A stretch of DNA of 64,000 nucleotides from Kozakia baliensis (GTDB lineage: Bacteria; Pseudomonadota; Alphaproteobacteria; Acetobacterales; Acetobacteraceae): contig NZ_CP014674.1 of the NCBI RefSeq assembly GCF_001787335.1, positions 2,336,501 to 2,400,500 on the forward strand. Direction: 5' to 3'. The notes under the pieces were generated by a model. That model was not told where the DNA came from. It was given only the letters and a program-made list of their open reading frames with translations, and did no database searches. This document shows, in pieces, positions 16,537-25,740 of this stretch. The stretch's first letter is position 1, and the number at the start of each line of letters is the position of its first letter. A program made the position numbers and the translations under genes.

Positions 16537-17903
16537 CGGAGCGGAAGAAGGCCGTCGCGGCGCGCTTCGACAGCGCACATGATTATGACGCCGCGGCGCG
16601 CATCCAAAAACGATGCGTCGAGATCTTGGCGCGGAAAATCGCGCTAACCTACGCGCAGACCCCACCCCGCCATATTTTGGAATTCGGTTGCGGCACCGGC
16701 GCGCTGACGGAAGCACTTTCCCAACTTTTCCCCGAGGCGGAGATCGAAGCGATCGATTTATCGCCGCACATGATCGCGCGGGCGCAGGCGCGCGTCCCAT
16801 CAGCGCGTTTTGCGATAATGGATGCGGAGCGCCCCCAACTGTCGCGCTCCTACGACCTGATTTGCTCCAGCCTCTGTCTGCAATGGTTTACGGATCGCGC
16901 TCAAGGGTTGGCGCGTCTATCCCGCCACGTTGCGCCGGGTGGGCGCATGATGATCGGGACTTTAGCCGAACGAAGCTTTCAGGAATGGCGCGCAGCCTGT
17001 GCGGCCGCGCGTGTTCCCTGCCAGTTCCCGGATTATCCGCCCTTGAGCGAACTGGAACGGGAGTGGCCCCCTTGTGGGCATGGTGTGTGGGAGCAGCAGG
17101 CGCTGATCGATCAACCGGGAGATTCGCACGGTTTCTTGCGCGATCTCAAACGAATTGGAGCCGATTTGCCGAAGGCGGATGCGCAACGGCAAAATTCAGC
17201 CTCTCTCCGCCGGGTTATGCGCCGGTTCGATCAAGGAGAACGACGTGTGACATACGATATTGCGTTCGGTTCTTTTCAAAAACCGCGTGGCGTTTTCGTG
17301 ACCGGAACCGATACGGGCATCGGGAAAACGCTGGTCAGCGCCATTCTGACACGCGCCTGGGATGCTTTTTATTGGAAGCCGCTTCAAACCGGGCTTGCGG
17401 ATGAAGCCGGAGATACGCCGACCGTCGCTCATCTGACTCAAGCGCCATCACAGAAAATCCTGCCGCCTGCTTATGCTTTGCAAGCCCCCCTTGCGCCGTG
17501 GGAGGCCGCACAGCGCGAAGGCGTGACGATCGCGCCAAATCGTTTGGCCCTGCCTGATGTATCGCCGCTCGTCGTCGAAGGTGCGGGCGGCTTGATGGTG
17601 CCGGTAACCGCGCAAATATCGATGATCGATTTGATTGCCGATTACGGCTTGCCGGTGGTGCTCGTGGCGCGCAGCGGCCTCGGCACGATCAATCATACTT
17701 TGCTGAGCCTGGAAGCCTTACGCACGCGCGATATTGCCGTCGCGGGCGTGGTGCTGAGCGGGCCGCTCAATCCTGGCAATCGGGCAGCGATCGAAACTTT
17801 CGGCAAGGTGAAGATCCTCGCTGAAATTCCACATCTGGACACAATCGACGCTGCGAGCGTTGCGACGTTGGCGGCCGATATACCGCGCCTCGAAACTCTT
17901 TAG
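16533..17903 (+). CDS. bioCD: Bifunctional BioC-BioD fusion (malonyl-ACP methyltransferase / dethiobiotin synthetase)
   Basis: One 456-residue frame joins two biotin enzymes. Residues 1-250 are BioC: the SAM-binding ILEFGCGTGALTE (residues 48-60), the DLSPHMI acidic loop and CSSLCLQWF. BioC methylates malonyl-ACP to disguise it for fatty-acid synthesis. Residues 252-456 are BioD: the P-loop GTDTGIGKT (258-266), YWKPLQTG and VVEGAGGLMVPV, closing the ureido ring of dethiobiotin with ATP. The linker is only a few residues. The start is a GTG at 16533 overlapping the previous stop (GTGA). An internal AAGGAG (17233-17238) lies 8 bp before an in-frame GTG (17247), so free BioD of 218 residues could also be made. 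Confidence 0.93.
   Translation: MTERKKAVAARFDSAHDYDAAARIQKRCVEILARKIALTYAQTPPRHILEFGCGTGALTEALSQLFPEAEIEAIDLSPHMIARAQARVPSARFAIMDAERPQLSRSYDLICSSLCLQWFTDRAQGLARLSRHVAPGGRMMIGTLAERSFQEWRAACAAARVPCQFPDYPPLSELEREWPPCGHGVWEQQALIDQPGDSHGFLRDLKRIGADLPKADAQRQNSASLRRVMRRFDQGERRVTYDIAFGSFQKPRGVFVTGTDTGIGKTLVSAILTRAWDAFYWKPLQTGLADEAGDTPTVAHLTQAPSQKILPPAYALQAPLAPWEAAQREGVTIAPNRLALPDVSPLVVEGAGGLMVPVTAQISMIDLIADYGLPVVLVARSGLGTINHTLLSLEALRTRDIAVAGVVLSGPLNPGNRAAIETFGKVKILAEIPHLDTIDAASVATLAADIPRLETL
17233..17249 (+). promoter_or_regulatory. Internal ribosome site and GTG within bioCD
   Basis: AAGGAG at 17233-17238, 8 bp spacing, then an in-frame GTG at 17247. Initiation here would give BioD with a 13-residue leader before its first strand. 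It falls in the codons for the last BioC strand (GERRVTYDIAFGSF). It may be a relic of a former separate bioD start. Confidence 0.45.
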
Positions 17904-18718
17904 TTCTTTTCTGCGTCGCGCATGGCCCGGCGATGGCCGCTCGTGCCTATCCAGGTCAATAACGGCAGGGTCAGACGTAAAAGACCGGGCGCGAGCATAC
18001 AGAATCGGGCAAAAAGCCCATCGATGGCAGGAAAAAAACGCTCGGCCTTGGGTTTGCGGATCAGCGACATGACCGCCTGAGCGACCGCTTCGGGCGGCAC
18101 TGGATGGCTAACGAAATTCAACACCGAGCCGCCGCCCGCCATTTCACGCTTGAGCATGTCGGTCGCGACCGCGCCGGGGAAGATCGACATCACCCGCACG
18201 CCGAGCGGGCGCATTTCCTGGTCGAGCGAAAGCGCGAAATTGCGCAATCCGGCTTTTGTCGCTGCATAGACGCTGCTGCCCGCCAACGGCATCGCCGCCG
18301 CCATGGAATTGACGAACACGATACGCCCACCCTTCTGCACACGACAAAGCAGATGCGACGTGAGCAACATGGGCGCGTTCAGATTGACGGCGACCTGATG
18401 CAGCATGTCATCCGTCCCGAGCGAGGCCACTTTCGCCGGGAAAATCAGCCCCGCGCAATGAAGCAGCACACGAACGGGCGCTTCCAATTCGATGATGGAT
18501 TCCGCTGCTTTTCGAATATCGTCCGGAAGTGAGAGATCGCACGGAATATGAGCGATCTGCGCCTGGTAGGCGGGTTCGAGTTCAGGCGCTTTGCGTGAAA
18601 GCGCCACGACACGATAGCCTTCTTGCACCAATATCGCCGCAAGCACGCGCCCAATGCCGCCAGAGGCACCGGTCAGAATGGCAAGCGGGCGTGAGGAAGA
18701 AGAGAACTCTGGATTCAT
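17900..18718 (-). CDS. Short-chain dehydrogenase/reductase
   Basis: A 272-residue SDR with an intact active site: TGASGGIG (16-23), Ser138 (FVNSMAA), Tyr151 and Lys155 (VYAATKAG). The usual NNAG is HCAG. The C-terminal 60 residues are hydrophobic (LAPGLLRLTLPLLTWIG), suggesting membrane association. The stop codon overlaps the bioCD stop on the other strand by 4 bp, so transcription of both is strictly convergent. Substrate is unknown. Nothing ties it to biotin beyond position. Confidence 0.9.
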   Translation of the reverse strand: MNPEFSSSSRPLAILTGASGGIGRVLAAILVQEGYRVVALSRKAPELEPAYQAQIAHIPCDLSLPDDIRKAAESIIELEAPVRVLLHCAGLIFPAKVASLGTDDMLHQVAVNLNAPMLLTSHLLCRVQKGGRIVFVNSMAAAMPLAGSSVYAATKAGLRNFALSLDQEMRPLGVRVMSIFPGAVATDMLKREMAGGGSVLNFVSHPVPPEAVAQAVMSLIRKPKAERFFPAIDGLFARFCMLAPGLLRLTLPLLTWIGTSGHRRAMRDAEKN

Positions 18719-18816
18719 TCAGAAAAAAATCGCCTTCGGTCGGGAAATTGCGCTTAGCGTTTCGCCATAGCATGTTCAAAGAAACTTTTTGTTAAAAACC
18801 GAAGAAAATCATGAAT

Positions 18817-18837
18817 GAGGCGCGATGGTCGCGCCTC
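18817..18837 (-). terminator. Hairpin after the small coiled-coil gene
   Basis: A perfect 9-bp stem, GAGGCGCGA-N3-TCGCGCCTC, begins 11 bp past the stop of the minus-strand gene at 18848. A moderately T-rich stretch follows on that strand. It is probably a rho-independent terminator. Confidence 0.65.
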
Positions 18838-18847
18838 GTGAAATCAA

Positions 18848-19276
18848 TCAATTTCCATTCAGGAAGTTGTTGAAATCGCCTCGGGTTTTGTTCGCCAGAT
18901 TATTGACGCGCTGGCGCTGGTCGCTCGGCGCATTCCGCCATTTGTTGAGTTGCTCGGACTGCTTTTGCTTCCAAGACGTCAGCTTATTCTGTTCGTTTTG
19001 CATCTGCTTGGCGATGCGCTCTTTCTCGTTCGCCGGGGCGTTTTCATATTTGTTGCGCAGGTTATCGATACGCTGCTGACGCGCTTGCTGCTCCGCTTGG
19101 CTTTTCTGCTGCCAGTTGCGTGCACGGTCGTTCAGACAATTTTCGCGTTGCGAAAGACGATCGATAGCATCCGTTCCGGATTTGGATGTATTGCAGTTCG
19201 TGGTCTGCGCATGGGCGGCAGAAAAACCGCAAAGAGTGGAAACAACCAATACCGGCAAAAGACGCGTCTTGAACAT
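18848..19276 (-). CDS. Exported Gln/Asn-rich coiled-coil protein, unknown function
   Basis: A 142-residue protein with a signal peptide (MFKTRLLPVLVVSTLCGFSA ... AHAQ). The mature part is highly charged and Gln/Asn-rich with long helical stretches (NWQQKSQAEQQARQQRIDNL, KERIAKQMQNEQNKLTSWKQ), which should form a periplasmic coiled coil. Two Cys residues (NCNTSKSG, ENCLNDR) could form a disulphide. I recognise no family. It has its own ribosome site (AGGAATT) and a terminator-like hairpin. The neighbouring glycosyltransferase is on the same strand 34 bp upstream, so co-transcription is possible. Confidence 0.75.
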   Translation of the reverse strand: MFKTRLLPVLVVSTLCGFSAAHAQTTNCNTSKSGTDAIDRLSQRENCLNDRARNWQQKSQAEQQARQQRIDNLRNKYENAPANEKERIAKQMQNEQNKLTSWKQKQSEQLNKWRNAPSDQRQRVNNLANKTRGDFNNFLNGN

Positions 19277-19310
19277 AATTCCTCACATGAGAATTTCGGA
19301 TACGGGGGTG

Positions 19311-20417
19311 CTAACGCTCACATTGTGGCATGGATGCGGCTTTTTTCTTTTTTGTAACGCTCAGAACACGTTGTTTTTGCAAAAAATCCCGCGCGGGGCC
19401 GACATCGAATTGCCTGGCTTGCACCAATCCGCGCGCCGCCATGTCGGCACGAAACGCGCGATCGGAAATCATTTTGAGCATGGCTTCCTCCAGCACGCCG
19501 GGCGCATCCGGCAAGGCGAGAAGTGCTGCATCGCCCACGACTTCGGGCAAACCGCCTTTCGGCGAGGAAATTACGGCGGCGCCACTGGCCATGGCTTCGA
19601 GCGCCGTTAAGCCGAACGGCTCGGGCCAACGGCTTGGCACCACGACGATAGAAGCCGAGGCCATCGTCTCCAGCACTTGGGCATGCATCTGATAGCCGCA
19701 AAGCGTAATGCCAAGACCTGTAGCCTGGGCTTCCAGCCGATCCACGAAATTCGTGCGTGGAGAATTGAAGCGGAACCGGTCCGCGCCGATCATGACCGCA
19801 TGCCAATCCGGCGCTCGATCGGCGATCGCGCTCCATGCGCGAACGAAAGCATCCGCGCCCTTATCGGCCACCATACGCCCGACGAACAGCATAACGCGCG
19901 CACGCTGGGTCGGCGGTTTCGGCAGCGATGCGAGATCCAGACAATTGGGCATGACCGTGATCGGTTGATCGTCGAGATCGTCCAGAAAACGGCGGCGCAA
20001 CCAATGCGAGACGGTAAAGACGCGCATCTGTTGAAGCAGCGCCTGCCGTTGGCGGGGCGTGCGGGCGCCGTTCATATCCTGTGGGTCGTTATGCAGGATC
20101 AGATTGACGGGAATACCCGCTCCAGCAAGCGCCGAGGCCAGCGCGGGCCGGTTATGCACTTCGATCAGATCGGGTTTGACACGCCGAATGATACGTTGGC
20201 ACCCGACACGATAACGCGCGCCATCGCGCATCCAGCGCCAGAAGCCGCCCGGCTCGCTGACCGGCATGAATTGCCCACCGGGCAAAGGATTCCCTTCGAT
20301 CGCAGTGCCGACGATGATATCTTCGGGTTGCGCCAATCGGGAAACGAGAAGGGAAATCGCCCCGGCGCGGTCAGGTGCGTATCCTTCCCGTCGCGGCAAA
20401 ATCGTCAGAACCTGCAT
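19311..20417 (-). CDS. Glycosyltransferase family 4
   Basis: A 368-residue GT-B enzyme. The N-terminal acceptor domain includes VKPDLIEVHNRPALASALAG. The C-terminal domain has MLFVGRMVADKGADAFVRAW and the donor-binding E-x7-E motif in EPFGLTALEAMASGAAVIS, standard for retaining GT4 enzymes. It should add a sugar to a polysaccharide or lipid on the cytoplasmic face; donor and acceptor are unknown. The gene starts 6 bp after the NUDIX gene, so the two are likely one operon. The C-terminus ends in a basic KKKKAAS stretch. Confidence 0.9.
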   Translation of the reverse strand: MQVLTILPRREGYAPDRAGAISLLVSRLAQPEDIIVGTAIEGNPLPGGQFMPVSEPGGFWRWMRDGARYRVGCQRIIRRVKPDLIEVHNRPALASALAGAGIPVNLILHNDPQDMNGARTPRQRQALLQQMRVFTVSHWLRRRFLDDLDDQPITVMPNCLDLASLPKPPTQRARVMLFVGRMVADKGADAFVRAWSAIADRAPDWHAVMIGADRFRFNSPRTNFVDRLEAQATGLGITLCGYQMHAQVLETMASASIVVVPSRWPEPFGLTALEAMASGAAVISSPKGGLPEVVGDAALLALPDAPGVLEEAMLKMISDRAFRADMAARGLVQARQFDVGPARDFLQKQRVLSVTKKKKAASMPQCER

Positions 20418-20423
20418 GATGGG

Positions 20424-21053
20424 TCAGTCGTAATCCGCGGGAAGATCGGGGTGATCGTGATGGTCGAACATGCGCCGCAACTGCTCCGGCAAAAGGCGAC
20501 CAAGGGATAGGTCGTCCGGCAATTCCTCTCGCGAGAACCAGCCCACTTCCGATGTTTCCATACTGGCCGAAGGCGTTCCACCCGTGAGATCGCAGACATA
20601 GAACATCTTGGCGCAACTGAATACATCCGGCGGATGGCCTTGGCGCGTTCGGTCCCACACCGCGGCGAGTTTGCGAATGCGCGCGAGATATCCGCTTTCC
20701 TCACGCACCTCCTTGAGCGCGTTCTCCGCCGTGGTGAAATTGATGTCCGCCCAGCCACCAGGCAGCGTCCAGCGATCCTGATCGATGGTTTCGCGCACCA
20801 TCAGGATGCGGTCTTGGGAATCGAACACAGCGGCGCGCACGTCGATCTTAGGGGTGGCATAGCCTTTTTCCCTGGCGAAAAGCGCTTCGATCTGTTCAGG
20901 CGATCCCGCGCCCAGGGCTGCGATCATTTTCCCAGCCAAAAGGCGCAATTGCTCATAGCGCTCCAGATCGTAGGGATTTTGACAATATGTCAGCCCGTTT
21001 TGCGCGATGGCCTGCGCTTCCCGCGTCCAGGTCAGCCATTGCGGTTCCGTCAT
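20424..21053 (-). CDS. NUDIX hydrolase with N-terminal helical domain
   Basis: A 209-residue protein of the Nudix_N/ADP-ribose-pyrophosphatase-like type. Residues 1-65 are the helical N-terminal domain (LTWTREAQAIAQNGLTYCQN). The NUDIX box begins at Gly100: the catalytic KEVREESGY helix (114-122) keeps Glu115, Glu118 and Glu119. The first conserved Glu of GX5E is Phe106 and the Arg of REUXEE is Lys114. Metal binding should persist but activity may be altered. The start at ATG 21051-21053 is chosen over an in-frame ATG at 21146. Likely substrates are NDP-sugars or ADP-ribose, consistent with the coupled glycosyltransferase. Confidence 0.85.
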   Translation of the reverse strand: MTEPQWLTWTREAQAIAQNGLTYCQNPYDLERYEQLRLLAGKMIAALGAGSPEQIEALFAREKGYATPKIDVRAAVFDSQDRILMVRETIDQDRWTLPGGWADINFTTAENALKEVREESGYLARIRKLAAVWDRTRQGHPPDVFSCAKMFYVCDLTGGTPSASMETSEVGWFSREELPDDLSLGRLLPEQLRRMFDHHDHPDLPADYD

Positions 21054-21214
21054 GTTCGTGCCCTTCATCATCGCCTCGCACCATAGGCGGCCCGACGATG
21101 CAAAAAAACTCTCCGTGCCGGGCATTGCATGGTTTGAACCCATCAAAAAGAATTTCCTTCGGCTTCATCGGCGCGTTTCTGAACCGGAACCGATCGAAAA
21201 GCTTGAGTCAGGGC

Positions 21215-21244
21215 GTTCTTTGCCCCACATGGCAAAGTAAGAAC
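21215..21244 (+). promoter_or_regulatory. Inverted repeat in the mtnA leader
   Basis: GTTC-CTTTGCC-like arms pair around CCACAT: the inner stem is CTTTGCC / GGCAAAG and the outer GTTC / GAAC is separated by a small bulge. It ends 22 bp before the mtnA GTG. It could be a leader hairpin or protein operator. No known riboswitch pattern fits. Confidence 0.35.
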
Positions 21245-21266
21245 TCCTTCACAACGGAACGCTCTC

Positions 21267-22382
<1,116 letters not shown>

Positions 22383-22419
22383 CCCCGGAGGTGCGCTCGT
22401 TCCTATCTCGTCCTGAACA

Positions 22420-22436
22420 ACGGGAGCGAATCCCGT
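22420..22436 (+). terminator. Weak hairpin between mtnA and the lipoprotein gene
   Basis: ACGGGA-GCGAA-TCCCGT followed by TTGT. The short stem and weak T-run make it at most a partial terminator, or part of the next gene's leader. Confidence 0.3.
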
Positions 22437-22462
22437 TTGTCCACAAGGAGTTGAGATACGAC

Positions 22463-23407
22463 ATGGGCGCCGCCTCGCGTATGACGCCATGGACCTTGGT
22501 CCATATCGATTCGAAGAACCTTGCCGCTTTTTGCGGCGCCCTCGTTCTTTCAGCCTGCGCTCAAAAACCGCACCCCTCCGTGCAACCGACGCAAACGCCC
22601 GTAGCGCAATATGCGAGCGGGCGTGTTGGGCCGGTTGGGTACGACAGCCACGTGCCGGATTTCGCGACTCGGAATTTCGAGCCATTCAACCGTCAGGATG
22701 TGGCGGCGATCGCACTGCGCGAATGGCGCATGTTCGACAGCCCCGTCAATGACGACGATCCGGAACTGAGACCGGATGCGAATTCTCCCGCTTTGAAACC
22801 CGAGCGCATTCCAGGCCTCTGGCAACGCGTTGGCGAATATTGGTGGATCGGGCAAGACCCGTATGAAACCGAAGTGTCATGGACCGGCAAGCAGGATGGC
22901 CAGGGACAATCCTTCGCCGCCGATCATGATGGACGATATGCGTGGTCGGCGGCGTTCATTTCCTACGTCATGCGGGTTGCCGGGGCGAACGATCGTTTCC
23001 CCTACTCGCCCAACCACTCGACCTACATCAACGCCGCCGCTTCGGGTCAGGCGAGCGGCCTGCGCGCGCAAAACCCCGCGACCTATATTCCCAAGTTGGG
23101 TGATCTTCTATGCGTCGGGCGTGGCAAGAGCAAAAGCGTGACGTACAGCATGCTGCCGACTTCCTACGGTTTCCCAGCGCATTGCGGCATCGTCGTCGCC
23201 ACGAACCAGAACGCCGCGCCGTTCGGGCATGAGTTGAGCATTGTCGGCGGAAACGTGGACGATGCGGTGACGCTCACCCACGTTCCGACGGACGCCAACG
23301 GCGCGTTGGCCGATTCCAGCGGCCGGTTCTACGATTCGCGCTATCCCTGGTGCGCCGTTTTGCAGGTGCTCTACGATGCGGATCAGGAACCGGATAGCGG
23401 GGGCTGA
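22463..23407 (+). CDS. DUF2272 lipoprotein
   Basis: About 314 residues. A hydrophobic leader ends in the lipobox LSAC (AFCGALVLSACAQK), so it should be a lipoprotein. The body matches DUF2272: FNRQDVAAIALREWRMFD, RVGEYWWIG and the block DHDGRYAWSAAFISYVMRVA. It continues with PAHCGIVVA; the conserved Trp/Ser and His resemble NlpC/CHAP-type amidase folds, which would point to peptidoglycan, but this is inference. The ATG at 22463 has AAGGAG 12 bp upstream, a long spacing; ATG 22481 is an alternative. The stop abuts the convergent rhodanese gene. Confidence 0.8.
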   Translation: MGAASRMTPWTLVHIDSKNLAAFCGALVLSACAQKPHPSVQPTQTPVAQYASGRVGPVGYDSHVPDFATRNFEPFNRQDVAAIALREWRMFDSPVNDDDPELRPDANSPALKPERIPGLWQRVGEYWWIGQDPYETEVSWTGKQDGQGQSFAADHDGRYAWSAAFISYVMRVAGANDRFPYSPNHSTYINAAASGQASGLRAQNPATYIPKLGDLLCVGRGKSKSVTYSMLPTSYGFPAHCGIVVATNQNAAPFGHELSIVGGNVDDAVTLTHVPTDANGALADSSGRFYDSRYPWCAVLQVLYDADQEPDSGG

Positions 23408-23809
23408 TCAACCCGGTTTACGTGTAGGAAGGCCTTCTTTCTGCCAACCGCAGACGTGACCGCGCGCACCGGTGGAGTCCGGCGGGCCTTCATAACCCTC
23501 GACGATATTGATGCTCGTCTCATATCCGAGGTCTTCCGCCAGTTCAGCCGTCGCTTGCGAGCGCGCGCCGGAGCGGCACAGGAAATAGATCGGCGTTTTC
23601 TGATCGGGCACGGCTTCGCGCAGCGTTTTAGCAAAGATATTGGCGCTGTAAGGGTCCCATGTGATGGCCAGCGTATGGCGACCCAGGGTTGAGAGATCGG
23701 GAAGGCCCACGCTTGCCCATTCCGGCGGCGTGCGCACATCGATCAACACGGCGCTCGGATCGCGCTCCAAGGCTTCCCAGGCTTTACGCGCGGAGATACT
23801 GCCAACCAT
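23408..23809 (-). CDS. Single-domain rhodanese
   Basis: A 133-residue sulfurtransferase-fold protein. The N-terminal ISARKAWEALERDPSAVLID, VRTPPEWASVG motif and active loop FLCRSGARSQATAE carry the persulfide-forming Cys. It could transfer sulfane sulfur to cyanide or to a biosynthetic acceptor. It is cytoplasmic with no signal peptide. It is divergent from the cysteine synthase gene across a 75-bp gap, so shared sulfur-dependent control is plausible. The C-terminal Cys (HVCGWQKEG) is a second possible sulfur carrier. Ribosome site GAGGAAAATCGACG. Confidence 0.93.
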   Translation of the reverse strand: MVGSISARKAWEALERDPSAVLIDVRTPPEWASVGLPDLSTLGRHTLAITWDPYSANIFAKTLREAVPDQKTPIYFLCRSGARSQATAELAEDLGYETSINIVEGYEGPPDSTGARGHVCGWQKEGLPTRKPG

Positions 23810-23884
23810 CGTCGATTTTCCTCGTTCAACTTCTTAGCTGGAACGTTAAACTCCTAATCAACATACGCATAGGATGGATTTACC

Positions 23885-24931
23885 ATGACACACCCGCATC
23901 CCGACGCCACACCCCCCGCCATCGCCGGTTGGACCTCGATTTCAGATGGCATGGTTGGCGCAATCGGCGGCACGCCGCTGATTCGCCTGCATAAAGCATC
24001 GGAAGCAACGGGATGTGAGATTCTCGGTAAGGCCGAGTTCATGAATCCCGGCGGCTCGGTGAAGGACCGCGCGGCGCTCGCCATCATTACCGACGCCGAG
24101 GATCGTGGCGTGCTCAAACCGGGCGGCACGATCGTGGAAGGCACGGCGGGCAATACCGGCATCGGGCTGACGCTGGTAGCCAAGGCGCGCGGTTATAACA
24201 CCGTCATCGTCATGCCCGAGACGCAAAGCCGCGAGAAGATCGAGTTCCTGCGCATGATCGGCGCGGATTTGAAGCTCGTTCCCGCCAAACCGTTCCGCGA
24301 TCCGGGCAATTACGTGCACGTTTCTCGCCGTTTGGCGGAAGAAACCGGCGCGGTCTGGGCCAACCAATTCGACAATCTGGCCAATCGCGAAGGGCACCGT
24401 CACACCACAGCCCTGGAAATCTGGACGCAAACGGAAGGCAAGGTGGATGCGTTCACTTGCTCCTGCGGCACGGGTGGCACGTTGGCAGGCGTAGCGTTGG
24501 GCCTGAGCGATCTGGCGGAGCGTGCAGAACGCAAACGACCGGAAATCATCCTGGCCGATCCGGAAGGTTCGGGTCTCTATGGCTGGGTGAAGAATGGCGA
24601 CCTCAGCATCCAAGGCAGTTCGATTACGGAAGGCATCGGCCAATCGCGCGTGACGGCCAATCTGGAAGGTGTCACGATTGACGATGCCGAGCGTATCCCC
24701 GATCCGGAAGCGCTGGAGCAGATATTCTCGCTGCAATCGGAGGAAGGGATTTCAATCGGTGGATCGGCGGGCATCAATGTCGCCGCGGCCATTCGCGTGG
24801 CCAAGCGCCTCGGTCCGGGGCATACCATCGTGACGATTCTCTGCGATGGCGGCGCGCGTTATCAATCCAAAATCTTCAACCCCGAATTCCTTGAGGCCAA
24901 AGGCTTGCCGACACCGCCCTGGCTCGCCTGA
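23885..24931 (+). CDS. Cysteine synthase (O-acetylserine sulfhydrylase family)
   Basis: A 348-residue fold-type II PLP enzyme. It has IGGTPLIRLHKASE, the PLP Lys60 in NPGGSVKDRAA, the substrate loop EGTAGNTGIG, and the phosphate-binding CGTGGTLAG. The reaction is O-acetylserine plus sulfide to cysteine. A 20-residue N-terminal extension and the C-terminal QSKIFNPEFLEAKGLPTPPW place it in the proteobacterial CysK-like group sometimes annotated cysteine synthase A. I leave the symbol blank because cystathionine-beta-synthase-like members are close relatives. Ribosome site AGGATGGATTTACC. Confidence 0.92.
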   Translation: MTHPHPDATPPAIAGWTSISDGMVGAIGGTPLIRLHKASEATGCEILGKAEFMNPGGSVKDRAALAIITDAEDRGVLKPGGTIVEGTAGNTGIGLTLVAKARGYNTVIVMPETQSREKIEFLRMIGADLKLVPAKPFRDPGNYVHVSRRLAEETGAVWANQFDNLANREGHRHTTALEIWTQTEGKVDAFTCSCGTGGTLAGVALGLSDLAERAERKRPEIILADPEGSGLYGWVKNGDLSIQGSSITEGIGQSRVTANLEGVTIDDAERIPDPEALEQIFSLQSEEGISIGGSAGINVAAAIRVAKRLGPGHTIVTILCDGGARYQSKIFNPEFLEAKGLPTPPWLA

Positions 24932-24987
24932 GCCAGGATATCTGAGACAGAGCGTTCCAAGTTGCAACGGAGTGCAACAGCCTCTGT
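24919..24987 (+). promoter_or_regulatory. Hairpin and nested inverted repeat between cysteine synthase and response regulator
   Basis: Two structures occur. A 7-bp perfect hairpin CTGGCTC-N4-GAGCCAG (24919-24936) spans the cysteine synthase stop codon. Then a nested dyad follows: ACAGAG (24947) with CTCTGT (24982), enclosing GTTGCA-N6-TGCAAC (24961-24978). No T-run follows, so the second looks more like an operator than a terminator, plausibly for autoregulation by the response regulator 34 bp downstream. Confidence 0.45.
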
Positions 24988-25020
24988 TCAGCTATGAGAA
25001 ATCGGGTCATTGTTACAATT

Positions 25021-25740
25021 ATGGACCCGATGCCTCATCTTCTGATCGTCGATGACGATCGTGAAATCCGCGAACTTCTCTCGCGTTTTCTCGAACGTAA
25101 TCATTTCCGCGTCACGGCGGCGCGGGATGGGCGCGAAGCGCGCCGCGCCTGGACGGCGGGGCATTACCAATTGGTGGTGCTCGACCTCATGCTGCCGGAT
25201 GAAAGCGGCCTCGACGTCGCACGCTGGCTGCGCAGCCAGGACAATGTGCCGATCATCATGCTCACCGCCATGAGCGACGAGACGGACCGGATTATCGGAT
25301 TGGAATTCGGCGCGGACGACTATGTCGCCAAGCCGTTCAACCCGCGTGAATTGCTGGCGCGCATTCGCGCCGTGCTGCGCCGCACGACGGAAATCGCCGA
25401 AAAACGGCAGACGGGCGAGGCGCGTCAAATTCGCTTTTCAGGCTGGACGCTGGAACCGAGCCGCCGCCGCCTGCTCAACCCAGATGGCGCGGAAGTACCG
25501 CTGACGGGTGGCGAATACGATCTCCTGGTCGCATTGCTGGACCGCGCCAACCGCGTTCTGACGCGCGACATGCTGTTGGAACTGTTGCGTGGCCGTCAGG
25601 CAGGGCCGTTCGATCGGGCGATCGACGTGGCGGTCAGCCGCCTGCGTCGCAAATTGGAAGATGATGGCCGCAACGCGCAGGTGATCAAAACGGTGCGCGG
25701 TGGCGGTTACGTCCTCGCATCGGAGGTGGAGCGCATCTGA
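25021..25740 (+). CDS. OmpR-family response regulator
   Basis: A 239-residue two-component regulator. The receiver domain (2-115) has the acidic pocket VDDD, phospho-acceptor Asp55 in VVLDLMLPD, the Thr in MLTAMS and Lys in AKPFNP. The winged-helix DNA-binding domain (about 140-235) ends IDVAVSRLRRKLEDDGRNAQ, then IKTVRGGGYVLA. I prefer ATG 25021 because MDPMPHLLIVDDDREIRELL matches the family start; ATG 24994 would add nine residues. Neither has a strong ribosome site. The stop overlaps the kinase CTG start (CTGA). Confidence 0.92.
   Translation: MDPMPHLLIVDDDREIRELLSRFLERNHFRVTAARDGREARRAWTAGHYQLVVLDLMLPDESGLDVARWLRSQDNVPIIMLTAMSDETDRIIGLEFGADDYVAKPFNPRELLARIRAVLRRTTEIAEKRQTGEARQIRFSGWTLEPSRRRLLNPDGAEVPLTGGEYDLLVALLDRANRVLTRDMLLELLRGRQAGPFDRAIDVAVSRLRRKLEDDGRNAQVIKTVRGGGYVLASEVERI
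25722..25739 (+). promoter_or_regulatory. Strong ribosome site with a CTG start codon
   Basis: GGAGGTGGA (25722-25730), six bases, then CTG (25737-25739). It decides the histidine-kinase start: between the upstream in-frame stop (25662) and the first membrane helix there is no ATG, GTG or TTG. Confidence 0.7.
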
